Shown in pieces: positions 35,921 through 47,574 of a DNA stretch of 64,000 nt. The position numbers and the translations under genes are program-made. Each line of letters opens with the position of its first letter. Positions within the stretch are counted from its first letter, which is position 1. The notes below the pieces were generated by a model, which was not told where the DNA came from, searched no databases, and worked only from the letters and a program-made list of their open reading frames with translations. Source of the DNA: Armillaria gallica (taxonomy: Eukaryota > Basidiomycota > Agaricomycetes > Agaricales > Physalacriaceae); NCBI GenBank assembly GCA_037576215.1, contig JBANDB010000001.1, positions 7,130,001-7,194,000 of the forward strand, given 5' to 3'.

Positions 35921-37104
35921 CATAATTCAAGATGTCTTAGGCAGTTTTTTCTCATGTCGATATATCTGACAACGCTTACCCTCGATAATAGCCGGGTAGC
36001 CCCGTGATGCGTCTCGTTCAAGGCTTGTTGCTATGCGTCAATACTGCGTTAATATCACTGTAAACTTTCAACCTGATTATGGCACGGATGGTGACCATAG
36101 GGGTGCTGGGCAGGGTGAAAATTAACATGAGCTTGGCTTGATTCTGTCAGCATTCACTTACAAACCCTCAGCTCAAGATGCAAATGGAAATTTTGCTATT
36201 GAGTCCAAAGCGGTTGGCCTCTGAAATGGAAGCATGGGGGTTTTAAGCAATTTTAGCCCTTTGAGAAGTAGATTTAGAGCAAGGTATATTGATTTTTTTT
36301 TTTACTGAATTTCTGCTTTCTTAAGTCACTGCATAATCCTGGCAGGTCCTATGTGTGTGCAACATAGACCACATTGCTCCTGAAATAATAGCAATGATGT
36401 TACAAGCATAGAGTCACCACCTTAAGGCCAGAGTGAGTGAAATATAATATTGTATACATTCTCTGCTCTGTCTAACTTTCCAGATTAGAGTCTTCAAACA
36501 ACAATCAAGGAGACCAACAGTGGGCATCAATATAATCATCAAGATCCTAAGCCCGCCTGTAGCTGAAGCAAATATCTATAATTGCATTGGATATTATGAC
36601 AATAGATATTACACCTACTACATAGCCATAGCACCGGTACTTGCTGTTGGGCTTCACAATCAACATGGTTCAGTACTTTCACACTCTTAGTACTCTGTTC
36701 AAAGTGACAGGAATCCCCCCAATGAATGCGACAAGAGCAAAAAATAATAATATGGTACTAGTGACAATGCCAAGGTTTGAATGGGCAGCTGACAAAATAA
36801 CAGATAGAAAATCAGACAAATTAACACCTAAGCTAAGCAGTCCTGATGTAGTGGTAACATGTGCTCCTTATGATTACCTCAACTTGAAAACTTGAAAACT
36901 TGAATTCTCCACAGACATAACACATGAGCCCATAAGTCAGCTCCATCATGATGCCACATACTTAAAACACCAGCACTTTCCATGCTGTCCCCCCAATACC
37001 ACTCTTGTGCCATGAGATGAGAAGGGCCAATAGTAACAAGCTCATGTTCTGGGTTTCACCGGGCCCGCCCACCTACCTCAAGATGTGGTGATAGGATGAA
37101 ACGG
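35921..37104. other. CpG-poor stretch carrying a decayed leader block
   Basis: About 36,100-37,050 contains very few CG dinucleotides compared with the units to the left. A three-fold AACTTGAAA microrepeat lies at 36881-36905. At 36950-37015 the conserved leader block of 10553 and 20031 is recognisable, but its CpGs are changed to CA or TG (CCACATAC for CCACGTAC, TGTGCC for CGCGCC). No gene is supported here. The retrotransposon starts immediately after. Confidence 0.5.
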
Positions 37105-37742
37105 TGTCAGGCCAGAACCCGGGCCAGTAGAAAACCAGAATTCGGACCGAGAAAAGGTGCTGAGTAAGCACTTACTAATTGCTTAGTAAGTCATCAGCCA
37201 TCCATAGCAGGTGAGAATCATGCCCGACCCAATGGATGAGTAAGCAGTGTGCTATGATGCGCCTACTAGCAGGAAATCCTTACTAATACCCATACAGGAT
37301 GGCTGAAGGCTGAGTAATCCAAGTATCTAAAAATAGGATAGCCAACTTGTATATAAAGGCCAGGAAACAAAATGCAAGGTAACTTTTTACACCCCAGAAA
37401 CAGAGTATTGAATTCAGAATGAGAGGTGGATAAGTCTCCACCATCTTAAGCAGCAAGATCACAAAGTCAAGAAGACTTTGTGAAATCAGTCAGTTAACAG
37501 TCAGAACAACAGTCAGTTGCCAACCACCATACGGTTGGCCCAGTAGCAGTAACAGTCGCAAGAAAATCAGAGATCGAAGCACACGCGCGCTCTGATTAAT
37601 TTTCAGTATCATACACATTCATTCGTTGGATGTCCTTGGAGTCAAGCAGAGTATAGCACACATGCTGATTCCCCCAAACTCACCTTGTCATGCTAACATT
37701 TACAGTACGATATAATCTAGTCACCCCTAAATATCCGTGACA
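37105..37742 (+). repeat. 5' LTR (638 bp)
   Basis: It begins TGTCAGGCCAGAACCC and ends ATATCCGTGACA. A TATA box (TATATAAA) lies at 37350-37357, consistent with a promoter in the U3 part. It is aligned base by base with 50225-50862: identical length and only three differences, at about 37114 (A here, G there), 37580 (G here, A there) and 37738 (G here, A there). Each is CpG in one LTR and CpA in the other. Confidence 0.95.
37350..37357 (+). promoter_or_regulatory. LTR TATA box
   Basis: TATATAAA in the sequence TTGTATATAAAGGCC, 245 bp into the LTR. The same motif is at 50470-50477 in the 3' LTR. It is the likely core promoter for the genomic RNA. Confidence 0.6.
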
Positions 37743-37746
37743 TAAT

Positions 37747-37763
37747 TGGAGCCCACTGCGAGG
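37747..37763 (+). promoter_or_regulatory. tRNA primer-binding site
   Basis: TGGAGCCCACTGCGAGG begins four bases after the 5' LTR. It starts with TGG, complementary to a tRNA CCA end, as expected for a gypsy primer-binding site. The priming tRNA was not identified. Confidence 0.75.
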
Positions 37764-37884
37764 GGGGGAAATCAATCTGATATTGACTCCCATAGCTTCA
37801 GAACCCATTCACACCCAAACTCATTACCTTCAGAACCAATGTACTATTCACAAATCATTATATTCGGCAATATTGACGAATACA

Positions 37885-40458
37885 ATGGCACCAGGACCTG
37901 AAGACACTACAACCAGTGCCTACCAAATGCCCAATCTTTCCAGTCAGAACACTGTACCCCATCCAGTGATTGATCCACGAATGTGGCAACACCATTGAGA
38001 CACCACCCCCCAGAGTGAAGACACATCTGACTCAGGGGAAGTACTAAGCAGTGTATGGTCAGACATTATAGACATCGAGGAACAAGATGATGGCTTACCC
38101 CAAACAACCACAATGAATCCACCTCCAACAGGAGCCCAGCATCGAACAACAGCTTCATCAATGCCTGGAGCCTCCTTTGCACAAGCTAGACAAAGTTATC
38201 CAACATCATTTCTGTCAGTCAATCCAGTAAATACAACAGGAACAGCACACATACCAGCAACCTCGTATAACACTAACACTGTCCGAACACCAGATATGAT
38301 GCCCTTATTGGGGGCACAATCAGCTCCAGTGAAGTTTTCCGGTAAATATGACACTGTCAAGAAGTTTATACGCCAGTACAAGCAAATGTGTGCAGTGTAT
38401 AACATACCTGATAAAGAAAAGTGTCGATGAATCATTGACTATTGCTTGACCAAAGTCACAAGATTTGTTGAAGCACTAGACAGCTTTGTTAAGGAAGACT
38501 GGGTACAACTTGAAAAGGATATACTCACCTATTATGATGCAGAGCTAAACAAGTCTAGATATCTCATCAGCGATCTGGACAAACTGACAGACCAATGGCG
38601 CAGTAAAGGAATTTATGACCTCAAAAGATTCAAGAAGTATGAGGTTGAATTCCTGACAATGGCAAACTGGTTACTTCATAAAGGTAAGATTATGCAAGAT
38701 GAGCAACATACCAAATTTTGGTACAGCCTCAATGGTAACCTTTGAGAAATAGTTGAGGCTAGGTATATGACCTCGCACCCACGTTATGACCCATGTAAAG
38801 TAATCCCGCAAGAAGACATCGCAAAAATCGTGTATGCGATGTTTACTTGAGATCGTTTTGATGCTGACCTGACAGCAAGAAAGTCGAAAGACCGTCGTGC
38901 AAAGCTCAGGGAGCTCTTAAAGATGACAACGTCTGGAGATGAGACTTCAAGCAAAGATGAGGATAGTGATTCCTCCGACTCGGACGATGACTCAGACTAT
39001 GAGGACAAGAAATGCTGAAATAAGCAACTAAGCCAAAAGAAGAAAGGAAAGAAGAGCAAACGTACCTCAACATATGACTCCTCTGATGAATCCGGCAGTG
39101 AGTCTGATGATGAATCAGATGAAGACAAGCCCCAAGAGAAGTCCAAGAAATGGCGGAGGGATCAAGACAACCACTGGTGAGAAAAACTGGAAGAAAAAGG
39201 TAAGTCCAAAGCTAAGAATAAGAAAGAACCCGAACCTGAGAGGAAGCAGATGGATGAAGTTGATGAGCTTGTTAGTAAGCTGTCCAGAATGAAGGTAAGT
39301 GACACTGATTATGCACAGGTATATTATCGAGCCCTAAAAATGGACTCAACCATAGTGGATATTGTGGCCCCACCAATTCGACGAACTGGAGCTATATTCC
39401 CGCCCATGCAAAGATCAAATTTTTCACTACCGCCTCAGTTTTGAGAGACAGGGAGGACGGCCATGGGAGGAATGATGTGCTATGGTTGCGGAAGTCCTGA
39501 ACATATGATATGACAATGCCCACCTATTAATGGGATGATCAGAGATGGTCAGGTACGCTGGGATGAGAAAGGAAGAATCATCTTCCCAGATGGAGCACTT
39601 GTCTGATGAGTCGGATCAGAGACTCTTGTCGATGCTATCTGCAAGGCAACAGTTAGAACCAATCATGTATCATTCAACATGATGGGAACCTACTATTCTG
39701 ATGAAGAAGAAGATGTGAACGAGAATGAATATTATGATTACTATAACAGCGATCAGGAAGATGATGAATACGATGACATGTGCACTTACCAAAGGCCCAG
39801 TTGTGTCTATGCTGTAGAAAGACATACTGAAGGACTCCAAGATCGAAATCAAGAGCGACGGACCATTCCAAGGGGTCCGCTGACAAGCACAACAGAAAGA
39901 GCAAAGGGAATAGTCTGAGGAGTTACTAAAGCATCGCCAAGCAACCTGTACAGAACTCGTTTGAACCCAAATAAAGGTAAGCTAAGTACAGAATCAGCTA
40001 AACCTCAAGAGGAAAGGAGGGATAGAACTCCACCTCCGCCGCCAATACCAATTAGGGCAAGAGTGCCTCGTGCTCACACCCCAGAAGAGCCTAGCAACAT
40101 TGAAATGATCGGTGTTGAAAGCCTGGCAATCGTTGGGCAACGAGCAGAAAGTTCCTGGTTGAATCCTGGCAATGAGACTAGCAAAACAAAGGCAGTTAGA
40201 GGCCCGCCAATAGCCGAAAAATACTCACCAGGTAATCTGATTAAGATGACGTTAAACACGCCGATAACCATGCCCATTGGGGAGCTCATGGCACAAAGTG
40301 CCGAGCTTCGCAAGCAGATGATTAAGGAGCTACAAATGCGGACTGTCAGATTTGAGAATGACAAGGAGAACGAAACACGAACCTTACCTAGTACAATTAA
40401 AACAGCCCATGTACATAACCTCATGTCGAGACCCGAAAGCAAGAAGCCGGATGAATGA
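37885..40458 (+). pseudogene. gag: gag region with CCHC zinc knuckle, broken by TGA codons
   Basis: One frame is open except for TGA. The first ATG (37885) reads MAPGPEDTTTS. The capsid-like core is VKFSGKYDTVKKFIRQYKQM, then RFVEALDSFVKEDW, YYDAELNKSRYLISDLDKL and YEVEFLTMANWLLHKGKI, typical of Agaricomycete gypsy Gag. An acidic Ser/Asp/Lys-rich stretch follows, then the knuckle C-X2-C-X4-H-X4-C at 39478-39519, in which one X is a TGA. In-frame TGAs lie at 37996, 38428, 38743, 38848, 39016, 39178, 39442, 39511, 39604, 39607, 39916 and 40456, with no TAA or TAG. In remembered relatives several of these positions are Arg. Gag would form the particle and bind RNA. The frame continues into protease. 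Confidence 0.85.
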
Positions 40459-40470
40459 GCCTCTTTAGTC

Positions 40471-40900
40471 ATGATCAAGGTAAATATAGGGCTTGGGGAT
40501 CGAAAACTATGGGTTAATGCCATAGTAGATTCTGGGTCTGAAGTCAATATAATTAGCAGAGCTGTAGCAAAAGAGTTAAATAAAGACTACCCCATGATGC
40601 CCTTGGAAGAGGCATGCTGCGCAGATGCAAATGGAAATCAGGGAGTACTCACCGGCAAGTTCAGCAAAGTCTTGCTATTCCAAGGTTCAGTGGTAATGAA
40701 TGCCGCGTTATTCGTGGGAAGCTATAAAGTGAATTTCCAGATGTTACTTGGATGACCATGGATTCGAGGTAACATGGTTTCAATGAAGGAAAAGGTAGAT
40801 GGTATGTACCTCGTTTATGAAGATCCTTACAACACAGGCAAGCAAATGGAATTATTGGTGGTACCCGAGTCTTGGGACACTCGAACAGAAGGACCCATAC
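40471..40900 (+). pseudogene. Retroviral-type aspartic protease, TGA-interrupted
   Basis: Still in the gag frame, the segment reads VNAIVDSGSEVNIISRAVAK, with catalytic DSG at 40528-40536, later VLTGKFSKVLLFQ and FQMLLG. A TGA (40753) stands where related proteases have Arg in LLGRPW, followed by PWIRGNMVSMKEKVDGMYL. The size of about 110 residues fits a pepsin-like retroelement protease, which would cut the polyprotein. There is no separate start; it would be made as part of the polyprotein. Confidence 0.8.
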
Positions 40901-41685
40901 CATCCTACTATGTTGAACAAGAGGACTTAGAGTTCGAAGGCTCGTGGCAACTTGAAGACGGCGAGGCAATAGTACCTGTAGGGACATCACAATATAATGC
41001 CTACTTGAGTCTTGTAACACCCCCAGATAATCCCATGAATTTGAAAGGCTGAGATGACAATGTTTGGAGTCTTGAAAGCTGGGACTTAAATGATTCAAAT
41101 ATTGGGTCTTCGGATCATACAGAAAGTTTGGAAGACGAAACAATGAGCTCAAGCGAGAGCTTTGAAGATGAAAGTAAAGATAACATCTCACTAGAGTACC
41201 AAGAAATTGAAAAACAAGGCGAGGACGCATATCAGAAAGTTGCTGACTGGAGAAACAAGTGCCAGGGACAGAGTCCAGCCTTGGGACGACCTACACTTGA
41301 TGACGATAGGCAGGAATCTAGCCAAGCAAGCAATGTGAATAAAATTAGTATACCCAAAGACGAATGAGACCGACAAAGCCTCCTAGGAGTTTTAAGATTC
41401 CTAATTGGAGGAGTCAGTGCATTGGATGATACACCTTCAATAGAATTGAAGGTACCGGCAGATTTTCCTCAAACTAATAATCAGATAATTATGTATACAA
41501 AAGAGGAAGGAAAACACGTGTATTACCTGTGAAGACAACTGCCATTGTGGTCAATCCTAGGAACTAGGGAGCCAGAAGGAGAAACGGTAATTAAAACAAA
41601 AATGTGCTCACCTAGAGATGTGTTCGACATGTTATCCACCGAGATATGCCATCTTGTGAGTCAAATCCCCTTATGAAGAGGGAGG
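40901..41685 (+). pseudogene. Post-protease linker, acidic, TGA-interrupted
   Basis: The same frame continues after protease with an acidic, low-complexity region (ESFEDESKDNISLEYQEIEK). Beyond it lie LLGVLRFLIGGVSALDD and KMCSPRDVFDMLSTEI. TGAs lie at 41050, 41365, 41530 and 41674. The linker between protease and reverse transcriptase is poorly conserved in this group, so no function is assigned. Confidence 0.6.
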
Positions 41686-44600
41686 ATGAGCTATAAAAGC
41701 GAGAGTATGAGTGAGGATGGGAGTACCAACCCAATAACTACAGTTAATACCATCCAGAATAAATACAACCAAATCATCATGTCATTGCCACTGCACAGCC
41801 ATGCGACCTGTGACGAGATTCACCAGCGTGTGCAGACTCTTTGCCATTACGACGATGGGGGGGTGATGCCTCCCCTCCCATTGAACAATGTGCCACATCC
41901 CGACCCCCTACGCAACTCTGCCATCTATTACCTGCTTCTCCTGTCTGTCGCTACTACCCAGCTCAATTACTTGTGCAAGTCTCTTTCCCATCCCAGTGTC
42001 ACTGGACCCCTTTCGTTCCATTCAATCATTTTATCAACCAACCACGCCTTACGACTCGACACCAACATTATCTGTGGGCAACGAGTTCAGTGCACTCACA
42101 TCTTCAATGCTAGTTTAGCCGAGCTGCAAGGCCCAGATGGTATTCCTATCTCTTCTCGCATAGGACACGCCATTATTCTCTTTTTCCCTGGAGAATATGA
42201 ACGTGAGTTTGAACTGGATAGAGAATGGGACAACTTACTGAAACAGCAGATAGCTTGTTTGAATCCTGAAGAAACCGGACTCGTCACCCCAGAGGATAGT
42301 GATGATGAGGACTGTGCAAATGGTCCAGGGATTTTAATCCAGAGTCAAGAAACATCCAGGGAAGACAACGGAGATGGTAACCAAGAGGGAGATATGCCTG
42401 CTGTTCAACAGCAGAACTCTTACCCTCTGGATGCCAACACTAATCCAGAGACCCAACAGCCCCCAGACGCAATACACAACGAAGACGAGGGTCCTGGGAC
42501 CAAGAGCCAGCATGACAATTCAGTTCATTCGTATGTCTACCGAGTTAACCATGACAATCAAGGTGAACTCGTACAAGAAACCCTACCTATCCCTATTCCA
42601 CGAGGTTTGCGATGTATTCCACCACCCCCACACCCTGCCCTGCCATTCACCTTTGTCTTGCCCGTCCAGCAAATTATTTCCATCAAGCACGACGAGGCGA
42701 GGGGAGTCTTTCGGGTGCCGAGAGACTACTCGCTGAGGATGAGCATCGACGAAGAAGAACTACGGATATTAAAGAGAGGTTTACCACTTCTCATAGCTGT
42801 CCATTTGGACTTCATCATACACACCCTTGCATGGGTATCTAACCAGTGAGGGAGTGCACTCATCCTTCACAACCCGGTGTACCTCGACATGATGCATCGC
42901 ATGCTATACCCTCGACAAATCGATATGTATTCTCCACCCACAGCCCATCCTCTCCTAGAAATGCCTCAGTTCCGCCCAACCATGTTCGTACTCGAGACAT
43001 ATGAACCCACGGAAGTTGATTCAAGTCAGTCGTCATCAGATGACAGCGATGACCATGACAAGAAGTCGAAGCGAGGAGAGGATGAAGAAGACGACGATCC
43101 AGAGAGCAGTGAATGAGACCGGACTATGTCGAAGAGAAGACATGTTGAGTCCCAGGAGGAGGGAGACAGGGATCAGCTGATGTATCCCCCAACTCCCCTG
43201 GCTGCTACAGGTATGGAGTCTAACGAATCCTTTAAACTGAGTAAAGAATTGATGAATCTTGTCAATATCACAGATGAGAGCTTTCGTCCTCCAACACCCA
43301 TCCCATCCGCTTGTCCAGCCTTGAACCGATGACTATGCCCTCACCAGTAGCTGAAGAGATTTCTGCATCGACGGCAGTTCCTAAAGTCTTCGTGGCACAA
43401 CTACAAACAATCCACATTCCATCTGCTGACCTCGACATTGAGATGGGTGAGGCAATGAGACACCCATCGATCAACCCCACTGTCATGACACCTGAAGGGC
43501 AGTATCAAGGATGCATGCAGCCTACAAGGGATGAGGCTGAGGGAGGATTGTTAGCCTCAGATGGAGTGGGAAGCTAGTGGGAGAGCTCTGATTGTGAAAT
43601 GAAGGATTTGACCCCTTTTGAGCCAACACTAACTGTGGACCCAAAACTGTTGGTGATATCTGCTGCATCATCCACTGGATCATCCCCTGCACCAAGCAGG
43701 AGCTTTTCTCCTCTATTCGAAAGCATGCAACCTCATACTAATGGCGACGAATCATTGAGTGATGGAACTGAATACGAGACTTCAGAATTGTCTCCTCCCA
43801 GTTCTAATGACTCGACACCTTCTTACTCCAATGAAGACTCAGATGCATATTCAATTTGCCAGCACGACAACGAGGGATGGATGATTCAAGAACCCATGCC
43901 ATATGTCCCCGCACCATCTTTGCTTTTCCCTTATGACAATCTTGACTCGGAATTCATCTTTCAAGTCATGGAGTCCTTTCAAGGACCCTGTGATAATTCT
44001 CCCTTGCAGAACAGTACATCAAATGAGCTTGTCAATCCATTTGGTGCCTCATATGACACTCTACGAGGACTCGACGAATACCAGATCTTGAAGATAGCCC
44101 TCAAAATCCATGATCTTATGATGGATCTTGACATGTATCTTAACCAGTGGAATGGAACATATCCCTGTCTCACCATAGGCGACGTCGAGATCATTCACCT
44201 CACCATTTTCCGTGCGCATGCTGAACGTGCCTGACTCGTTGACATCGGCAAGTGGAGATGGAACCTTACCATGTTAGGAATCTCAGATGCTCCAGCAGCC
44301 ACGAGGATCATAAGTTTTAGTGATGCTGGATGGACAAACACACGAGTTAACGGGAATCTGCAGATGAACCAAGAGGATGCTTCTGGGAATCACAAGGCTC
44401 CATCTCCATGTGTCCTTATCTTCATGAGACCTGAAGAAATGATGCCTGGCAAGGAGCATATTGCTAATGCCATGCGCAACTGAGATATGCTAGAAACGTA
44501 CAAGCCTCTTGACGACGAACTGGCCTATTCCTTTCTGAACCCGAAACAATCTCACATTGCCGAGGTCTTCAAGAACCCATGAATCCCTGTCATCACCCAC

Positions 44601-45101
44601 ATTCGTATCATCTGACTTTTCATTCATCGACTACTTGGCCTCCTTGCTAAACAATTTCTTACTGCGCAGTGGCATAGGGCTGTTGACAGGCTTAGTCCTG
44701 AAGACGAAGCTTGTCACTTTCTTTACTACCATAATGACTTGTTCAGATACCTTTTGCCCAGAATCCCCTCTTACTTTCAAGGCTTCCACCACTGATGCCT
44801 CCATGTCAATCCCATGTCTGGTACCCTATGGATGCCCCTACCTTCCCGTAACCCCCTCCTCACTGCCACCAAGGACAAATTTATTTACCATGTGGCTGCT
44901 CTCTTTGAATTTGAGGGGCAAGGCAAGCTCGCCAACTCTCTCCACTTTGCCCATGCCACAGAACCCATCCTCCCTGCAGAAGTTCATGCACTCTTTACTC
45001 ATGGCTATGTTGAGCCCCTCAAGTACTACAATGGCCAAGGGAGGCAACGTGCCTTCCGTGGTGATAAGTTGGATCTATGCTACTATGCTGAGGAAGTTTA
45101 A
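41686..45101 (+). pseudogene. Unrecognised 3.4-kb coding insert between protease and RT
   Basis: 41686-43332 stays in the gag-protease frame. It is open for 387 codons to a TGA at 42847 and contains RVQTLCHYDDGGVMPPLPL, FNASLAELQGPDGIPISSRI and VPRDYSLRMSIDEEELRILK; a further TGA is at 43114. Near 43311-43332 the coding signal moves to another frame (shift or intron) and continues to a genuine TAA at 45099-45101. That part has a TAG at 43575 and TGAs at 44232, 44481, 44580, 44613 and 44793. Its end reads KDKFIYHVAALFEFEGQGKL and GRQRAFRGDKLDLCYYAEEV. Acidic and Ser-rich stretches alternate with ordinary globular-looking parts. I recognise no domain. It could be captured cargo, an extra element ORF, or a nested element remnant. 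About 380 non-conserved bases follow before the RT linker resumes. Confidence 0.55.
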
Positions 45102-45479
45102 GCGGGTACTTCATATCACTTTGTTCCCCGCGAAAACCTTGCTGACCTTCATTTTAGATTCGGAATACATTTCTTCGTGCAACTATTTGAATTCACCTCA
45201 CAGTACATATCATTTTAATACCTTACCGTTTATTTACGCACATTCGGACTCCTTCAATTTCGACTTCTGCTCTTGTTGTAAGACACTTCAAAACATTTTA
45301 GTTTCGCTAGTTACATACAAACTATTAGCTATGAAATATGCCCTCATCCCTCACCTATCTCCCCCAGTTCCTAGTCTTAGTTACGCAATGTTGAGTAGTA
45401 CATCTTCCGTTATATGTAGTAAAGTTTTTGTTGCATCCCCTTCTGTATTTATGCCCCTGTCAATCAAACCATTTTTTGT

Positions 45480-46725
45480 TGGCTACTTACGGCTAATGGG
45501 GAGTGAGCCTTGCAAACTTGGGGAATTTTCTGAGGCACCGCAAAGACAGTTAACAAGGCTGAGACATTGTCTAAAAAGATGCCGAGAAGTGATTGAGTTA
45601 ACCGATGAGAAATTCCAGAAGCAAGACAGACAGGACCTCTCTGAAGATGACAAGAATCGAGTTTATACCTTGTCCGATTACCCCTTTGAGGATGATGATA
45701 CCATCATTGTGCCTGTGGAAGAAATGGATCAAGTAAGAACAGATATCCTGCGAGAGCAAGTTCACGCATTCACTATGTACAAACATGTAGACCAGAAAAT
45801 TAAGCCGGTATCTACTATGTTTCTGGAAGAAGCACGTGTTCATAGGACTATACCCAGAGATCCCTTAATGTCTCTCGAGCCATTACCAATACGACCACCA
45901 AACTTTACTCCAATGACCCGACTTACCGAAGAAAGAATGCAGGAATTAAATGTCAACCAAGATGGATTTCTATGGCCAGAAGAAGAAAATTTATTTAAAC
46001 ATGTGCTTGTATTAAATGAAGCAACCCTACCTTATGATGAAAAAGACCGGGGAACTTTTAGCTGTGAGTATTTTTCAGATTACATTATGCTTGTCATATC
46101 ACATGTACCTTGGGAATTCAAGAATATACCCATACCACCAGGAATATGAGACAAAGTAATACAATTCTTAAGGAGCAAAATTGAGGCTGGAGTATATGAG
46201 GCAAGTCAATCCTCATACCACAGTCGGTGGTTTTGTATTCTCAAAAAGAATGGTACCTTGCGCTTAATCCATGACCTTCAACCCTTGAACAAGGTGTCAA
46301 TCCGAGATGCAGGACTTATTCCTGAGCCCGATGAATTTATTGAGCCATATGGAGGATGTCAATGTTATACAATGTTTGACATGTTCTGAGGATTTGATGC
46401 CCGTAAAGTGGATCCAAAATCTAGAGATTTGACAGCCTTCTACAAACCACTAGGGCTGTTGCGTATTACTGCACTTCCCATGGGTTACATGAATTCTCCA
46501 TCAGAATTTCAAAGCTGTATGGTGTTTATTCTGCAGGACGAAATCCTACATGTAGCCAATATATTTATTGATGATCTACCTATCAAAGGCCCACAAACTT
46601 GTTACCCAGACAATGAAGGGAAGCCTATGACCATAGAAGGAAACCCAGGCATTCGAAAATTTATCTGGGAACATGCCAATGATGTGCACAGAGTCATGCA
46701 CTGAATCAAATGTGCAGGTGGAATC
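45480..46725 (+). pseudogene. pol: Reverse transcriptase with N-terminal linker, TGA-interrupted
   Basis: The linker reads LSDYPFEDDDTIIVPVEEMD and MTRLTEERMQELNVNQDGFL, as in other Agaricomycete gypsy polyproteins. RT follows: VPWEFKNIPIPPGI, then a TGA at 46147, KKNGTLRLIHDLQPLNKV, FDMF and a TGA at 46387 before GFDARKV, RDLTAFYKPLGLLRITALPM, and the catalytic FIDD at 46564-46575. A TGA at 46702 stands where relatives have Arg before IKCAGG. The catalytic residues are preserved. It would copy genomic RNA into cDNA inside the particle. The start of this coding block is not clear, because it follows a non-conserved stretch after 45101. Confidence 0.88.
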
Positions 46726-47560
46726 TTTTCACCTAAAAAGACTCAAATCTGTCGACCGAGTGTGACCATACTGGGTCAACAGTGTTCTGCCATGGGAAGA
46801 CATCCAGAAGATAGCAGGGTTGAAAAGATATTGAAATGGCCACCCTTAACAACCGTAACACAACTACGAGGATTCCTAGGACTATATGGAACTGTACGCA
46901 TTTGGATCAAGGACTATTCTAAGATTGCTCAACCCTTGGTGGAGTTAACCAAAAAGGATATAGATTTTGAATGAGGAGAAAGACAAATCAAGGCATTTGG
47001 CACTCTGAAATGTAAAGTTACTACAGCTCCCACCTTGAGAACAATTAACTACAAGTCTGGACTGCCCACATACCTTTCAGTGGACACCAGTCAGAAAGCA
47101 GTCGGATTTATTCTGTCACAGGTAGATGAGACAGGAAAGAGACGACCAGCTCGATATGGGTCAATCCCACTCAATGAGAGAGAATCCAGATATTCCCAGC
47201 CTAAATTGGAATTATATGGATTATTCCGAGCCTTGTGAGCTTGGCGAAGATTTATTATTGGTCTAGCCAATCTGAATGTAGAAGTAGATGCCAAGTACAT
47301 CAAGGGTATGCTAGAGGCCCCTGATCTACAACCCAATGCTGCAATGAACAGGTGGATTCAGGGAATTTTGTTATTTGACTTCACCCTCATTCATGTGCCT
47401 GGAGCCCAATTCAAAGGCCCAGACACCCTGTCATGACGAGACCTTGCTTCAGATGAAGAAGAGCCTCCTGATGAATATGATGACTCATGGTTGGATGATA
47501 TGGCTCTCCTAGCTTATTTTCCACACTGACAACCTTTACAACAATTTAATTCATATCTTT
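46726..47560 (+). pseudogene. pol: RT connection and RNase H, TGA-interrupted
   Basis: After KWPPLTTVTQLRGFLGLYG and RIWIKDYSKIAQPLVELTKK comes RNase H: LSVDTSQKAVGFILSQVDET (catalytic Asp), YSQPKLELYGLFRAL (Glu) and VEVDAKYIKGMLEAPDLQPN (Asp), then RWIQGILLFDFTLIHVPG. TGAs lie at 46972, 47236, 47434 and 47527. The one at 46972 is at a usually conserved Trp, and those at 47236 and 47434 are at Arg positions as I remember the family (RALRAWR, LSRRDL). A single TAA at 47563 is the only non-TGA stop in the pol frame and could be CAA to TAA. Confidence 0.85.
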
Positions 47561-47574
47561 TATAACAAGATGTA

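Noticed and set aside
44557..45480. First 300 codons of the 530-codon frame at 44557-46149 as part of pol
   Set aside because: Up to 45101 it is the shadow of the real coding frame of the internal insert. Only the part from about 45,480 matches gypsy linker and RT.
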